Assembly (NCBI RefSeq): GCF_016808095.1
Contig: NC_068974.1
Location: 4,402,001 to 4,466,000 of the forward strand
Reading direction: 5' to 3'
DNA from: Vigna angularis
Taxonomy: Eukaryota; Streptophyta; Magnoliopsida; Fabales; Fabaceae
Length of the DNA stretch: 64,000 nt
Within the stretch, counting starts at the first letter, position 1. The number at the start of each line of letters is the position of its first letter. The notes under the pieces were generated by a model. It was given only the letters and a program-made list of their open reading frames with translations. It was not told where the DNA came from and ran no database searches. This document shows, one piece after another, positions 13,251 through 24,753 of the stretch. Both the position numbers and the translations under genes were made by a program.

Positions 13251-14870
13251 TTAATTATATAAATAGTATTTATTTTTAATTGTTCTTCAATTAATCTCTG
13301 TATTCACCTCATTTTTAATTTATGTCTCTTTCTCATATTTCTTTCTTCCTCTACTAAACAAACATATAAGGAAAGCAACCCAGAAGTGATCTAATAATTA
13401 TCCACGTACTATATGTGTAACTAATTAAGAACGTAACCGAATGATTTGGTGTCGTGGTGCGTGTTTGATCATCACTTTATCACTTTAACTAAGATGGGTG
13501 CATGATTAAGAGTATGATGCTAATTTTTCCTAGATTTGGTGATTGAAGCTAATTACCAGATTAATAATGCTACATTATCGTCCTTTTCTAGACAAACTTT
13601 GCATAGTGTATGGTGAAGGTTTGCAACCAAGGGTGCATCTTTATGAACAGTGGTTGCTTCTCTTTTTTGTTAAACGTGCATGCGACCAATCACCATATGG
13701 GCATCGTGTACCTATCATCACAATCAATCATAACTTCTCTAAAGAGTCAAACTTCATATACTTTTCATATGTTTCTTTAATTTGATGTTAAAACTAAAGG
13801 TATTATTGACTTATAAATTCTTCAAGAAAGTTTAAAGAAAAAGTTGAAAACACAAACCACGCGTATTCAAACATTAAAAATAGATTGAATTTTGCATGCC
13901 GATCTTTACTGATAATTTTTACCTGTGAAAATATTATATTCAACCTAATGTATTTTTAATGTTCAATCTTTATCTAAATTATTAGAGTTCATTTTTTGTA
14001 AATAGTGTGAGAATTTTTCTTCTTCCTAGACCATATTGCATTATCTTACATGTGAATAAACATATGAAATAAGTGTATCTTCTTTAATCACCGATAACAT
14101 TTTTGTTATGATTTATTCTCGTTGAGAAAATGATTGATTTAATGACAAGGTAGAGGAGTCGAGGCCACTCACCCCAATGAAGCTTCACCATTGTGTATGA
14201 ATTATTCAAATGGTGTATAGGAGTGCAATAACCGAATTTGACTAATAATTTTAAGAAAATCAAAATAATATATTTAAACTAAACATAATTTTAATGTTTA
14301 ATCAGTATGCAAATATATTAGAGTTCATTTTCCATTTATTATAAGGTAGAGTGGTTAACATCCATTCCTTTCACATACACATTGCATTCTCACCATATAC
14401 GTGAACAAAGAACAAAAAATAAGTATATCCTACTAATAAGAAGATTTAAAAGGGAGGGATTGAGATTGAGGTTATCCTGAATCTTTTTAAGTTTCACTCA
14501 TGTACAAATGGATATTTATGGATTTTATAAATAATATTTAAGAGTATATGTAAATGCTTAAGATATAAAATTTTAAAACTAAATGGTTTTAAATTTAGAG
14601 ATTGAGAATATATTACATTTGAATTTGCAATGGCGTATTATTATTGCTTATGTTATATTATGTTTCTTTACATCTCATAAGTAAACGTGAAAGAACGTGG
14701 ATTTCCAAATCTTGTTTTATAAAACAAATTAGAGAAGTATCAAAGTGAAAGTCGAGAGCATCATTTTAGTGATAATAATTGTTTATTATGCATGCATATA
14801 ATGACTGCTTTACTATTTTAGTGTAATTTCATTATGAAATTACAAGAATTGAGAAAGTTAAAAAAAAACG
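13251..14870. other. Intergenic sequence, nothing recognised
   Basis: AT-rich. An 80-codon open frame at 13543-13785 has no recognisable domain, splice context or codon bias and is not annotated as a gene. Confidence 0.45.
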
Positions 14871-14929
14871 AGTTTGGACAAGTCGTGCCAACTTGGCACA
14901 ATTCAAAATGAAGTTGTGTCATGTTAAAC

Positions 14930-15230
14930 CGATTTCACTATGGATGAACTAAAGTCATATCATATTGGCACGATTTCAGTTCTGTAATGAAATGAACTGA
15001 AGTTGTACCATGTGTGATTACTTTAGCTCTGTAATAAAATGAACTGAAGTCGTGTCATGTTGTGAGGACTTTGGTTTTATAATGAAATAAACTAAAGTCG
15101 TATAAACTGAAGTCATGCCATGTTATGACGACTTTAGTTTTGTAACGACAACATGACACGACTTTAATTCATGTCATTACAAAATTGAAGTCGTCACAAC
15201 ATGACACAACTTCAACTTTTTCAAAGAAGT
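14930..15230. repeat. Degenerate direct and inverted repeats of a GAAGTCGTGTCATGTT-like motif
   Basis: At least five copies of a 'GAACTGAAGTCGT..CATGTTGTGA' motif at roughly 55-60 bp spacing, followed by inverted copies. The arm at 15127-15145 (GACGACTTTAGTTTTGTAA) pairs with 15177-15195 (TTACAAAATTGAAGTCGTC) at 17 of 19 positions, so the transcript could fold into a hairpin. Confidence 0.75.
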
Positions 15231-17311
15231 TATTGATGGAAACTCATTTAGGAAATTAAATGGATATCCATCCAAGGAACATCAACTTAAGCTAAGGCTA
15301 GAAGAAAGAAGTAGAAGAAGGATTTTCAAAGTTTTTTCTTGCCTTTCTTCAAGCCTTAGAAGAAGCATATGACTTCCAACAAGTGTCATGGATCCAACAA
15401 AACTCAAGAACATGCTTACTAGATCTAACCAATTTTATTTGGTCCATTTTTTTCAAGGTAGCTAAGGTCCACTCGCCTAGTAACCATCAAAGGGGCGCCC
15501 AACGCCAACAATTTGGCCAAAAACTTGGACTTGGCCGAGAGTCTCCGCTGCCCAATGACCGTGATGTGTGCCCAATGACAACAGATCGAGCCATACCATG
15601 TGTTTGCTCATTTGGCATGAAAAGTATGACTACTCCAAGTGGCCTTTACAACTGGAACTTATTTCAACTTTAGGAGTGAAAGATGAGATGGTTAGAGGCC
15701 TCTCTTACCTATAAAAAGGAGTGCTTAACTCTTCGTAAGATACTTTTGAGCCAAGTAATGAATTGCTGCAGAAATCTATCAAGCCTTGTTTTACTATTGA
15801 GTTTACTCTAATTATGAGTTCTTATTCTTCTCCTCTAGCTTCCTTCCTTAGTAGGAAGACCTTCTAAGCTTGAGGCACCTTACATATTCATAGCAACCTC
15901 CTTAGCTACGTTGGACCAAAACATAGAAGGGTACAAGGAGATGGTCCCTAAGGTGAAAATAGTTGTGGAAATGAGGTGGGGGAGGTGTGTCGGTCACACA
16001 AATGGTGGTGGTGAGAAGGTAAGCTCACAATTTTGAGCTAGGTAGTGAAGATGGAAGGTAGTTTGATGGTTCAAGGAGAGGTTAGGCCAAGTCCATGAGG
16101 TAGGTGACTAGAAGGGCCACTACGATTGTTCTAGTCTTGATCAAGGGAGTGTATGACTACAATTTGGCAGCATAACATTACATAATTCCAAGATCAAATA
16201 CAAGGGTGGGGACACCTTTAATTATAGGCCAAGGGTGTCTCCTTCTAACCCTAAAAGCATGATCTCCCACCTTTGCTCTCATTGGCCAAAAATGAGGCCT
16301 TCTAAGGAGTGGACAAGTGTCCACAAATCCTCTCAAATGATGGGAGGACATGTAGTCACTCACAAAACACAATCCTCTCCATTCCTAGAGTGTCATGTGA
16401 CCACTACTAAAAGCAAATCCTCTTCAATGGTGGAGGGACATATGGCCACTACCAAAAAGAAATCCTCTCCACTCCTAGGATGCCATGTGGCCACTTCTAA
16501 AAAGCAAATCCTCTCTAATGGAAGCATGACACATGGCACACACTTTCCACTTGGTTTGGATGTCTAACTTAAGGAAAATCCTATGCTACTTAGGCCTTAA
16601 TACAAGCCTTAAACAAACCTACAATACAATGGTCTAGATATCCTACACTACTCTTCAATCCATGCTCCATGATGGTTCCAAAGATGGCCCACAAGGTAGA
16701 GTTGATTTCATCTTCATGGATGACTTTCACTCTCTTGAAAGTGTTTGACCATGACTAGGGGATTTGTCATCATTCCCTTCCTCTTGAAAAGGATTTGCCC
16801 TCAAATCTTCAACATGGAACAAGGCAAACTTCCTTATCTTCTTTGGAGTTTTGTGCGTTTTTCCACAGGGTGAAATACCAATTTTAAAACACAACAAATG
16901 TTATAATAGTGAGTAAATGAAGAATATAGCTCCCAAAATGATACACCTTAAATTAAATGAATGATCAAGGACTTCGAGAGTATGAGCATCTTTGAAGCTT
17001 TTAGTTGTCTTGTGTTGGACGTATATGTTTGAAAGACTATCCATTCCAACGCAAGAGTTAATTTTTAAGGATATGTCATCATACCCTCCCTTTTGAAAAA
17101 ATATTCATGTTCTTTTTATGAAAAAAACTCTTTTCTTATTGTTGGTTAATTTGTGTATCTTTCCACCAAGATCAAAGATACATATGCAAGTGTCATCAAA
17201 CACAAAACCAATAATCTTATGAGCCACAAGAAACATGTATTTAGATGAAAGATTTAAAGAAGACCTTATGCTAATTTCAAAAGAATTTACTTGAAAACTT
17301 TGAAGGTCTAC
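15231..17311. other. Intergenic sequence preceding the Athila-like LTR
   Basis: Higher GC than its surroundings from 15380 to 16900. The 96-codon frame at 15383-15673 and the 110-codon frame at 16235-16567 show no known domain, and the latter is a minisatellite translation. Possibly non-coding retroelement sequence; identity unknown. Confidence 0.4.
16346..16507. repeat. 45-bp minisatellite (about 3.6 diverged units)
   Basis: Four successive units at 45-bp period built on a 'CATGTGGCCACTACTAAAAG...AATCCTCT' core. Because 45 is divisible by three the repeat stays open in one frame and would encode 15-residue units (G/C-H-x-x-T-x-K-x-x-S-S-P/M-L/V). Units differ by several substitutions. A further degenerate unit precedes at about 16300. 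Confidence 0.8.
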
Positions 17312-18536
17312 TGATAAGTGCAAAAAAGTAGTAAATTTTCATATGAAATTTTGGCACTTCTGTTTTAAATTGTGTACATTTGTATCAATTTGCCCCAATC
17401 TAAGAAAGATGAAATGTAATCATATGTTTCCGAGTTGTTGATTGAAAGGAAATCATTTGATCCCTATTTTGTATATGTTCCAAGTAAATTAAGAGAGAAG
17501 AGAAAAGATAGAAGAGCAAATCTTGCAACAATTCGCCCAAGCTAAAATGATCTCGCTTAAGCAAGATTCGTCCAGGAAGCCATTAACTTAAAAGTCATTC
17601 TTGCTTAAGCGAGAATAATTTAGCTTAAGCGAGAATGACCTATCTTCTGCAAGAAGTTTCTTCTCGCTTAAGCGATAATCATCTAGCTTAAGCGAGAATT
17701 CGCGCAATATTTATACTCACGAGTCAGAAAGAAAGAAAAAACGGAGAGAGCGGTAGAGAAAAATATCACAGAGTTATCCAAAGAGTTGTTCTTCCACTTT
17801 AGCTGTACTATCTTCTTCTTCATCTCTTAGAATGCTAATGGCTACCATGAGTGGCTAATCTTTTCTCTTGGGATTGAATGTAATCGATTCGAACTCGGAT
17901 GTAATCTGGTGATATTTATATATAGCATTCTTGTTTTTATTTAATATTGGTATTTTTGTTCTGCTCTTAGTGCTTGATTCTATCTGATCAATAATTTTAT
18001 GAATGTGGGTTTTAAAAGTGACTAGAAAGTATTTCTAAAATCTGATCTGAACAAGAATACTTGATATCTTGTGATGCTAGGGATAGATTTCAGTTTATCA
18101 ATTGCTTATAACACTTGAATATAATGCTAGACAGTTTGTTGGATGTGTGAAGAATCAATATTCAAGGAACTGATCTTATGAATTGTATACGCGAGGAATC
18201 GATATAAATTACTTCTGTGTGTTGCATCAATATTGGTAATTTCAGTTGTTATATGTTTATATTCATTTAGATTGCAGACGAATGAGATAGATGAATTCAA
18301 TCCCAACTTCTCATATTAAACTTTCTTTAACTTATCTGCTGTTACTATTTTACTTTTAGGCAATGTAGTATAAATTATCAAAATCCATTATGAATCAGAT
18401 TGAATACCCTTGTATGTATGCTGTTTGAGATAAATTTATCTATTTAATTGAAGTTGTTCCTTGTGGGATTGATATTGTTACTTAAAAATCGTTATACTAC
18501 AGTTGACTATTGGTACGTTTGCCAAAAGATTCAACA
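17312..18536 (+). repeat. 5' LTR of an Athila-like Ty3/gypsy element
   Basis: Begins TGATAAGTGC and ends ...TTCAACA just before a tRNA-Asp-type primer site, giving about 1225 bp. No matching 3' LTR is found in the window. At 17550-17705 it carries five copies of a CTTAAGCGAGAAT-type motif in both orientations. Confidence 0.8.
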
Positions 18537-18544
18537 AGTATTTT

Positions 18545-18562
18545 TGGCGCCGTTGTCGGGGA
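18545..18562 (+). other. Primer-binding site, tRNA-Asp type
   Basis: TGGCGCCGTTGTCGGGGA differs at one position from the sequence complementary to the 3' end of plant tRNA-Asp used by Athila/Tat gypsy elements. It lies 8 bp after the LTR end. Confidence 0.9.
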
Positions 18563-18849
18563 ACGGTTTTCTTTTGAATTTTTAAAGTTATCTCATCTAG
18601 CTTTGTGAATATATTTCTTTTTATTTATTTATTTAGTTTATTTAATTTATTTAGTTTTTTCTTTTGTACTAATCCTTGCTTGAGTTGTTTTGATTTATGT
18701 TCTTAAGAGGTCAGGTTTCTAAAGATCAATTAGCATTTGACCTAGAGATAGAAAAAACCGCTTGAAGAAATAGAGAAAAAAACAAGAAGCAAGGAAAAAC
18801 AAAGGAAAAATCTTCCAATACTTCCATCACACATCTAGAAATAGAAAAT

Positions 18850-21286
18850 ATGGCGGAAGAAGGACCAACCCCACCTAGAAGAACACTGGGAGACTATGCT
18901 ATGCAACAAGGGCCAAGATATTTTTGTAACATAGTAATACCGTCCACCACCAAAACATTGGAGATGAAGCCAGCTTTCCTTAGCCTAATCAGTTCTCATC
19001 AATTTACTGGAATGGATAATGAAGATCCATATATTAATCTTTCTACGTTCTATGAACTGATAGGAAGTATGGGATTTGAAGAAAGAGATCTTGACCATGT
19101 ATATATATGTGTTTGTTTCCTTTTTCTTTGACATGCAAAGCAAAGGAATGGCTTAAATCACATCCAAACCAGAGTCTGAACAAGTGGAGTGATGTAGAAG
19201 ATAAATTCTTGAATAGATTCTTTCCACCTTCTCGTTACATTAAGGCAAAAACTGAGATTTCTACTTTTAGGTAAGGACCAGATGAGTCATTCTGTGAAGC
19301 TTGGGACCAATTTAATTCTTTATTGAGGAGATGCCCAAATCATGGGTTTGAAGATATTGCTCAACTAAATATTTTCTGCAATGGTCTGAGGCCAAACACA
19401 AAAATGATATTAGATGCAGCAGCTGGAGGAACAATGATGTTTGTAGATGTAGAGCAAGCAACAAGAATCATTGAGGCACTAGCATCTACAGACCATCAAG
19501 CTCAACATAATAGACAAACAATTTAGCGGAAAGGAATGCTTGATCTCAGTACTACAAATACAATTTTAGCTCAGAATAAAATTCTGACTCAGCAGATGGA
19601 AGCATTAACCAAATAGATGGCTAATTTACTTGAGCGGTTAAAAGCAGTACAATCTTCTCCTAGTCAACAACCCATGAGATGTAACTTCTATGAGGTGACC
19701 ATCCCAATGGTCATTGTTCATATCAAAGTAGCCCACAAGAAGGAGAAGTTCAATACGTGAGTAATCAAGGAAGAACGGGTAATTTCTCTAACAACAATAA
19801 CTTTTCACAAGGGTGGAGAAACAATCAAAGTCAGAATTTTGGATGGAAACAAGATGCTGGTCCTTCAAATAGACAACCTCCTTATTAGCATCAACAACAA
19901 AATCTATTTGTGTATGAAAGAACAACCAAATTGGAGGATACTTTAGAAAAATTAATGCAAGCTTCTATGACCAATCAGAAAAATACAGAAGCTTCAATAA
20001 AAAATCTTGAAACACAGGTGGGACAGTTGGCTAAACAACTATCAAATCAACAGGCAGATCATTTTTCAGCCAACACCCAAACTAATCCCAAAGAGCATTG
20101 TAAATCAATTACTACCAAGAGTGGTAAAACTGTGGGAAGAGGGATCGGAGACAATCTAGTTGTGGAGGAGGAAATTTTGGAGAAAAAAGAAAATGAGAAA
20201 GAGAAAAATGAGTGTGAGGAAGAGGAAGAGAAAAATAAAAGTGAGTATGTGAATAAAATAAAAGAAAAAGAAGAAATAAATATAAATGAAGAGAAAAAGA
20301 GGGAGAAAGGTGAGAAACAGGTACCCAGTTGAAGAACCTACCTTACCCTCATAACTCGTCCGAAAGGGATAGGGAAAGGCAATTTGCAAGGTTCATAGAT
20401 ATTTTCAAGAAACTGCAGTTTAATATTCCATTTGTGGAAGCTATAGAGCATATGCCAACTTATGGAAAATTCATGAAAGAGCTCCTAACAAAGAAAAGAA
20501 GATTTTCTGAAGAAAAAGTAGAGCTTGAAGCAGGCTGTAGTGCTATAATCCAAAAATCATTACCTCATAAATCCAAGGACCTTGGAAGTTTCACCATTCC
20601 AGTCACAATCGAGACATTGCTAGTAGGTAAAACATTACTTGATTTGGGTGCTAGTATATTTTTGATGCCTTTGTCCATGCTAAGAAGAATAGGAGATTTG
20701 GAAGTAAGGCCTACATGGATGACATTACAGTTAGTTGATAGATCCATGAAATACCTCTATGGTGTGGCAAAGGATGTCTTAGTTAAAGTTGATAAATTCA
20801 TGTTCCCAGTTGACTTTGTGGTGATGGATATTGAGGAAGATGTTCAAGTTCCTTTGATATTGGGAAGACCTTTTATGAAGACTGCTTAGGTCATTATTGA
20901 TGTTGATGATGGGAAACTAAAGGTCAGAGTGCAGGATGATGAAGTCAACTTTAATGTCTTTGAAGCAATCTAGCACCCTAAAGACAAACAACAATGTTTC
21001 AAAATGGATGTGATAGATGAAATTTGTCTATCAACTAGGAAGCAATTGGCAAAAGCAAGTCCATTGGAGAAAGCTTTAATTGGTGTTTGTGATGAATTGG
21101 AAGAAGAAGATGAGAAGAAAGTTGATGAATATTTGATACACTTGAATTCAGCAGAAGCACTTGCATCGAATGAAATACAATATGAGAAATTACAGCAAGA
21201 AAAGAAAACTGAAAGTCAAAAGTTGGAGTTGAAAGTGTTACCTTCCCATTTAAAATATGTTTTTCTTGCAGATGGAGGTAAGGCAT
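18850..21286 (+). pseudogene. Athila-like gypsy gag and aspartic protease, broken
   Basis: The gag reading frame starts at 18850 (MAEEG...) and matches Athila/Calypso/Cyclops-type gag: GDYAM, ISSHQFTGM and then RCPNHGFEDIAQL (about 19330). It is cut by a stop/frameshift near 19129, a TAG near 19524 and further stops near 19616 and 19885. A GDHPNGHC-like zinc knuckle remnant lies near 19700. The protease region (20329-20889) keeps the active-site-like DLGAS at about 20640 and the ILGRPFM flap-side motif, then stops at 20887. More gag-pro sequence continues in frame 21004-21286, ending near LPSHLKYVFL, which normally leads into reverse transcriptase. RT, RNase H and integrase are absent. This is a dead, 3'-truncated element. 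Confidence 0.88.
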
Positions 21287-21567
21287 TTAATAAGTTAGTT
21301 CTCAACTCCCACTCCTTATTAGCATATTCAATGTTACTACACATGACTGTATTGTGGGAGGTGGCTAGCTATTTTATAGTTCTTTGTGCCATTTTGTTTG
21401 GGTTAGGATTAGGTGAAGAATCAAAGGATATATTTATGATTGGAGATAATGGAAGTGGTAAGACTTTTGTACTAGCTTCAGATGTGGAAAATGTTCCTCT
21501 GTTCTTGAATCTTTTCTTTTTCTTTTGTTCTTGTTTTAAAGAAAGATTTCAAATAAGAAATAAGTAA
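21287..21567 (+). other. Open frame of unknown origin fused to the protease tail
   Basis: The frame stays open for about 93 codons after the point where gypsy RT should start, but the residues are hydrophobic and do not resemble RT. It includes GDNGSGKT, which fits a P-loop consensus by sequence. Probably the far side of a deletion or unrelated sequence read by chance. Confidence 0.4.
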
Positions 21568-21829
21568 GTCTTTTGTTTGGGTCCACTCCCAGGAAAGAGA
21601 GGTGTGTCACAATGAACAACTTAAGTACCAAGGTTTTCCTACCCAAAGTATGTTCAAACAAACCTAAAATACTTCTCAAGAGAAATTCTTAATTAAAACA
21701 AAAACAAAGATTTTTCTAACAATAAAAATAAACAAAGACTACAAAAAAACTTAAACTAAATTAAATGTATATGCGTTAGGGAAATATAAAAAAAAATCAA
21801 AATCAAAATATTAAAAATAATAATTGTAT
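21568..21829 (-). mobile_element. Leader fragment of a second gypsy element (minus orientation)
   Basis: Reading on the minus strand after the primer site at 21830-21847, this contains the 'ACACACCTCTCTTTCCTGGG' type leader found upstream of gag in legume Athila-like elements. The element is cut off here, abutting the plus-strand gag-pro remnant. Confidence 0.6.
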
Positions 21830-21847
21830 TCCCCGACAACGACGCTA
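21830..21847 (-). other. Primer-binding site of the minus-strand gypsy element
   Basis: Minus strand reads TAGCGTCGTTGTCGGGGA, differing from the tRNA-Asp primer complement at three positions, all of them transitions. Confidence 0.8.
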
Positions 21848-21855
21848 AATTTGAC

Positions 21856-23830
21856 GTTGTTGTGGAAGCTATCGAATTAATATTACTTTTACAAGGAAAC
21901 TTCAGTATTGCCAAGTTAGTAGTCAACAAACTAGATAGAGTTCAAGTAATCCTAAATCGTTTCCCAATGACTACGAAATTGCTTTTCAATACTTGATTAT
22001 TATGGAGACTCTAAAAGGTTAGTAAATGTTATGTAATGCTTAAAAATAAAAGTGAAAAACTATGCTAATAAAATTAATGTTTGAAGAATGTTTGGGTTTA
22101 ATTGAAGAATAAATAAGAAACTTAGAAACAATTGTAATGAAATAGGCTAATTTCACTATTTTTCCAAGATAGATTCATCATTGGTTATCCACAAATTATT
22201 GTTCAATTGATTATTGTTCGGGTTTCAAATTAATTAAAGTACATTCTTAATTAACTTGAGAGCGATCTTACAATTAATTAAAGTAGATTCTCAATAAAAA
22301 AAGTGAGACCTTTCTAGATTATTCACAATGAATTCAACCAAAGTACATTCTCAATCGAATTCTATTGTGTTTAATCATGTCTATTCCTAAATCTCCTAAC
22401 CAAATTAATTGTTAATTAATCAAAGTAAATTCTCAATTAATTATAGTTGGAATTCTTACCACCAATCAATGTACATTCTCAATTAGTAGCAAAAAACCTA
22501 TTTAATTATATGAAAGTTCCTAAATTTAATCAAAGTACATTTTCAATCAAACCTAGAAACCCTTGAACTCATATGATCAATATGCATGCAAATTCAAACA
22601 CCTTATGATGCAAATATCATTACTTTTAACGTGATTGAGAGATGAAACACATAGAAGAAGGATAACTAAAATCAATAATCAAAAGAAACAAACACATTAA
22701 TTCAACTTAACCTCAGAATCCATAATAAAATTATAGTAGATTAGGCCTAGAAGCTTAGCACTCCATGAATGGAGTGTTATACATGGTAAAATAAAATGCG
22801 CGATGAAGCACAAAGGAGTTCGCGATATGATTTAGTTTGCAGATTGGGGTTTGATTGGGTAGTGCGAACTAGTGCGAGAAGGAACAATCTCGCATTCTCC
22901 ATTTCAATTTTTTTACAGGTTGAAACTTAACCTCAGAATCCATAATAAAATTAAAGTGGATTATCCCTAGAATCTTAACACTCCATGAATGGAGTGTTAT
23001 ACATGGTAAAATAAAATGCGCGATGAAGCATAAAGGAGTTCGCGATATGATTTAGTTTGCAGAATGGGGTTTGATTGGGTGGTGCGAACTATTGCGAGAA
23101 GGAACGCTCAATCTCGCATTCTGCGTTTCAATTTTTTTGCAGGTTCAATGACAATTTGGAGATGGTGGCTTTGTTGCAGCGCAATTTGCGGCGTTGACGG
23201 TGGTGTTGGCCATGGTGGTTACAACAGCTGACGGCGAGGTGGCCGACGAGAGACTAGTGGCGGTGCATGGAAGAGGCAGTTAGGGTTTTTGTTGGTGATG
23301 AGTTGAAGAAGATGTTGACATTGCAGGGCTGATGTGGCAGGACTGATGAGTTGACATGATATGGTGTAGTCTGATTTAGGAGGGGTGTGTAGGGAAATTT
23401 AAGGGTGTAGATGGAAAAGCTAACTGTTTGGCCCAATTCAGAAAAGGGGTTGTATTTGTAAAATTTAGGGGTGTAGGAATAAAAATGACTCAATGCTTAA
23501 AATGGGTTGTATAAATGAAAAATGAGGGGTGTGTTCAACTCCTTGTAATTTCCTTTTCATGAGTAAACTAATTCAGACTATAATTTGCAACTTTGATCAC
23601 TTGTTTTCAAGTTTTGAATCAATCAAACTTTAACTCCAACTTCACCAAGAAACGTTATAACATCCAAGAATAATTTATGCACTAAAAATCACTTGTTAAA
23701 CCCTTTTTAATTTATAAACCCGATAACTTCAATTGTCACAAATCTTCTTCAAATCAACCATTTAAGCACAAGAATTTCATCAAAATTTTGAATTTAAACC
23801 ATAAATGTGGGCATAAATATGCACTCATCA
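21856..23830 (-). repeat. LTR of the minus-strand gypsy element (~1.97 kb)
   Basis: On the minus strand it starts TGATGAGTGCATATTTATG at 23830 and ends ...CCACAACA at about 21856, just before the primer site. It is unusually long because of an internal 220-bp tandem duplication (22704-23145) and an inserted GC-richer block (about 23146-23550). The latter reads on the minus strand as a terminal-repeat-like 'ACACCCCTCATTTTTCATTTATAC' sequence plus gene-like GC-rich DNA. No partner LTR is seen. Confidence 0.7.
22704..23145. repeat. 220-bp tandem duplication inside the LTR
   Basis: Two head-to-tail copies (22704-22923 and 22924-23145) share AACTTAACCTCAGAATCC at their start and GCGCGATGAAGCA, TTCGCGATATGATTTAG and AATCTCGCATTCT internally. 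They differ at a small number of positions and by a 4-bp indel. Confidence 0.9.
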
Positions 23831-24276
23831 CTTACCCATCAATAACCACAGATAATCATAATCATAATTATGTACGCATGCATCAAAACAAGGATTATAA
23901 ATCAAGATAATCAAGAACATATAACATACAATGACAAACAAACAAAGGTAAGTTTTCTCATGCATTGGTTAATACTAGGGCTTTATCTACAATCCAAAAA
24001 CACCACCAATCTTCCTTTGCTCTAAGAGTTTTTGTTGCTCTCTCTCTTCTTATCCCTAAAAATGTCAATCTTCTCTCTTCCTCTGTTTTCTCTTTTTGAT
24101 TTAGAGTTCCTTGGGTTTCTAACACACAATACACCCCTCTATCTATATCTTAATATTTATAAATCAACACAACTCTACCTTTAATATCTCCTCACTTATA
24201 ATAATATATTTTTAAAACCAAATCTATCTAAATCCTTAATTCCCTTCTATCTCACGTTCTCTATTCTTTTATTTTA
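23831..24276. other. Intergenic sequence
   Basis: AT-rich, pyrimidine-rich toward the end; nothing recognised. Confidence 0.5.
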
Positions 24277-24351
24277 TTTTATTTTATTCAAATTCTTTTA
24301 CTTTCTACACCCCCTTATTTAATTTCTACACCAATTAAATAAAGGTTGGCC
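24277..24351. repeat. 75-bp direct repeat, left copy
   Basis: Exactly repeated at 24679-24753 by eye (TTTTATTTTATTCAAATTCT ... AATAAAGGTTGGCC). Confidence 0.95.
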
Positions 24352-24678
24352 ACGAAGTTTACTGTAGCAGCAACCAACTGCAGCCACGAAGAAGAACCCA
24401 ACTTCTTCAAATCTGATTTATAAAAGATCACGAAGTGGTTAACTAACTTAATCTCAGTTCAAACACTTAAACATCCAACGTGGCAGACAGAGAATAGAGC
24501 AGATCAGTGATCACGTGGCAACGCCGTTTGCCACATCCACTGAAACTTAACACCGTCCAATTTTAAGGACTATTACTCAGAGTTTCAAAACAATAAGGAC
24601 TAAAAACCATCAAAGTTCTGAGTAGGGACTAAAACCAAAATCGCTTGATAGTTCAGGGACTAAAAACATATTTAACCC
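24352..24678. mobile_element. 327-bp insert between 75-bp direct repeats, with MULE-type right end
   Basis: The insert ends GGGACTAAAAACATATTTAACCC, the reverse complement of the GGGTTAAATATG-type terminus common in legume Mutator-derived elements, and contains a 'GGACTAAAACCAAAATC' subterminal repeat. Its left side is GC-richer and lacks a matching inverted terminus. The 75-bp flanks are too long for an ordinary target duplication. Confidence 0.55.
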
Positions 24679-24753
24679 TTTTATTTTATTCAAATTCTTT
24701 TACTTTCTACACCCCCTTATTTAATTTCTACACCAATTAAATAAAGGTTGGCC
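24679..24753. repeat. 75-bp direct repeat, right copy
   Basis: Identical by eye to 24277-24351. Confidence 0.95.

Noticed and set aside
13545..13570. Possible miR167-like sequence (TGAAGCT...)
   Set aside because: Match is limited to the first seven bases and no matching star arm was found nearby.
14930..15230. CRISPR-like array
   Set aside because: Repeats are degenerate, unequally spaced and in a eukaryotic genome.
15383..15673. 96-codon ORF as a gene
   Set aside because: No recognisable domain, no splice or codon support, lies in repetitive intergenic DNA.
20156..20389. Minus-strand Phe/Leu-rich ORF resembling a membrane protein
   Set aside because: Mirror image of the Glu/Lys-rich gag segment on the plus strand.
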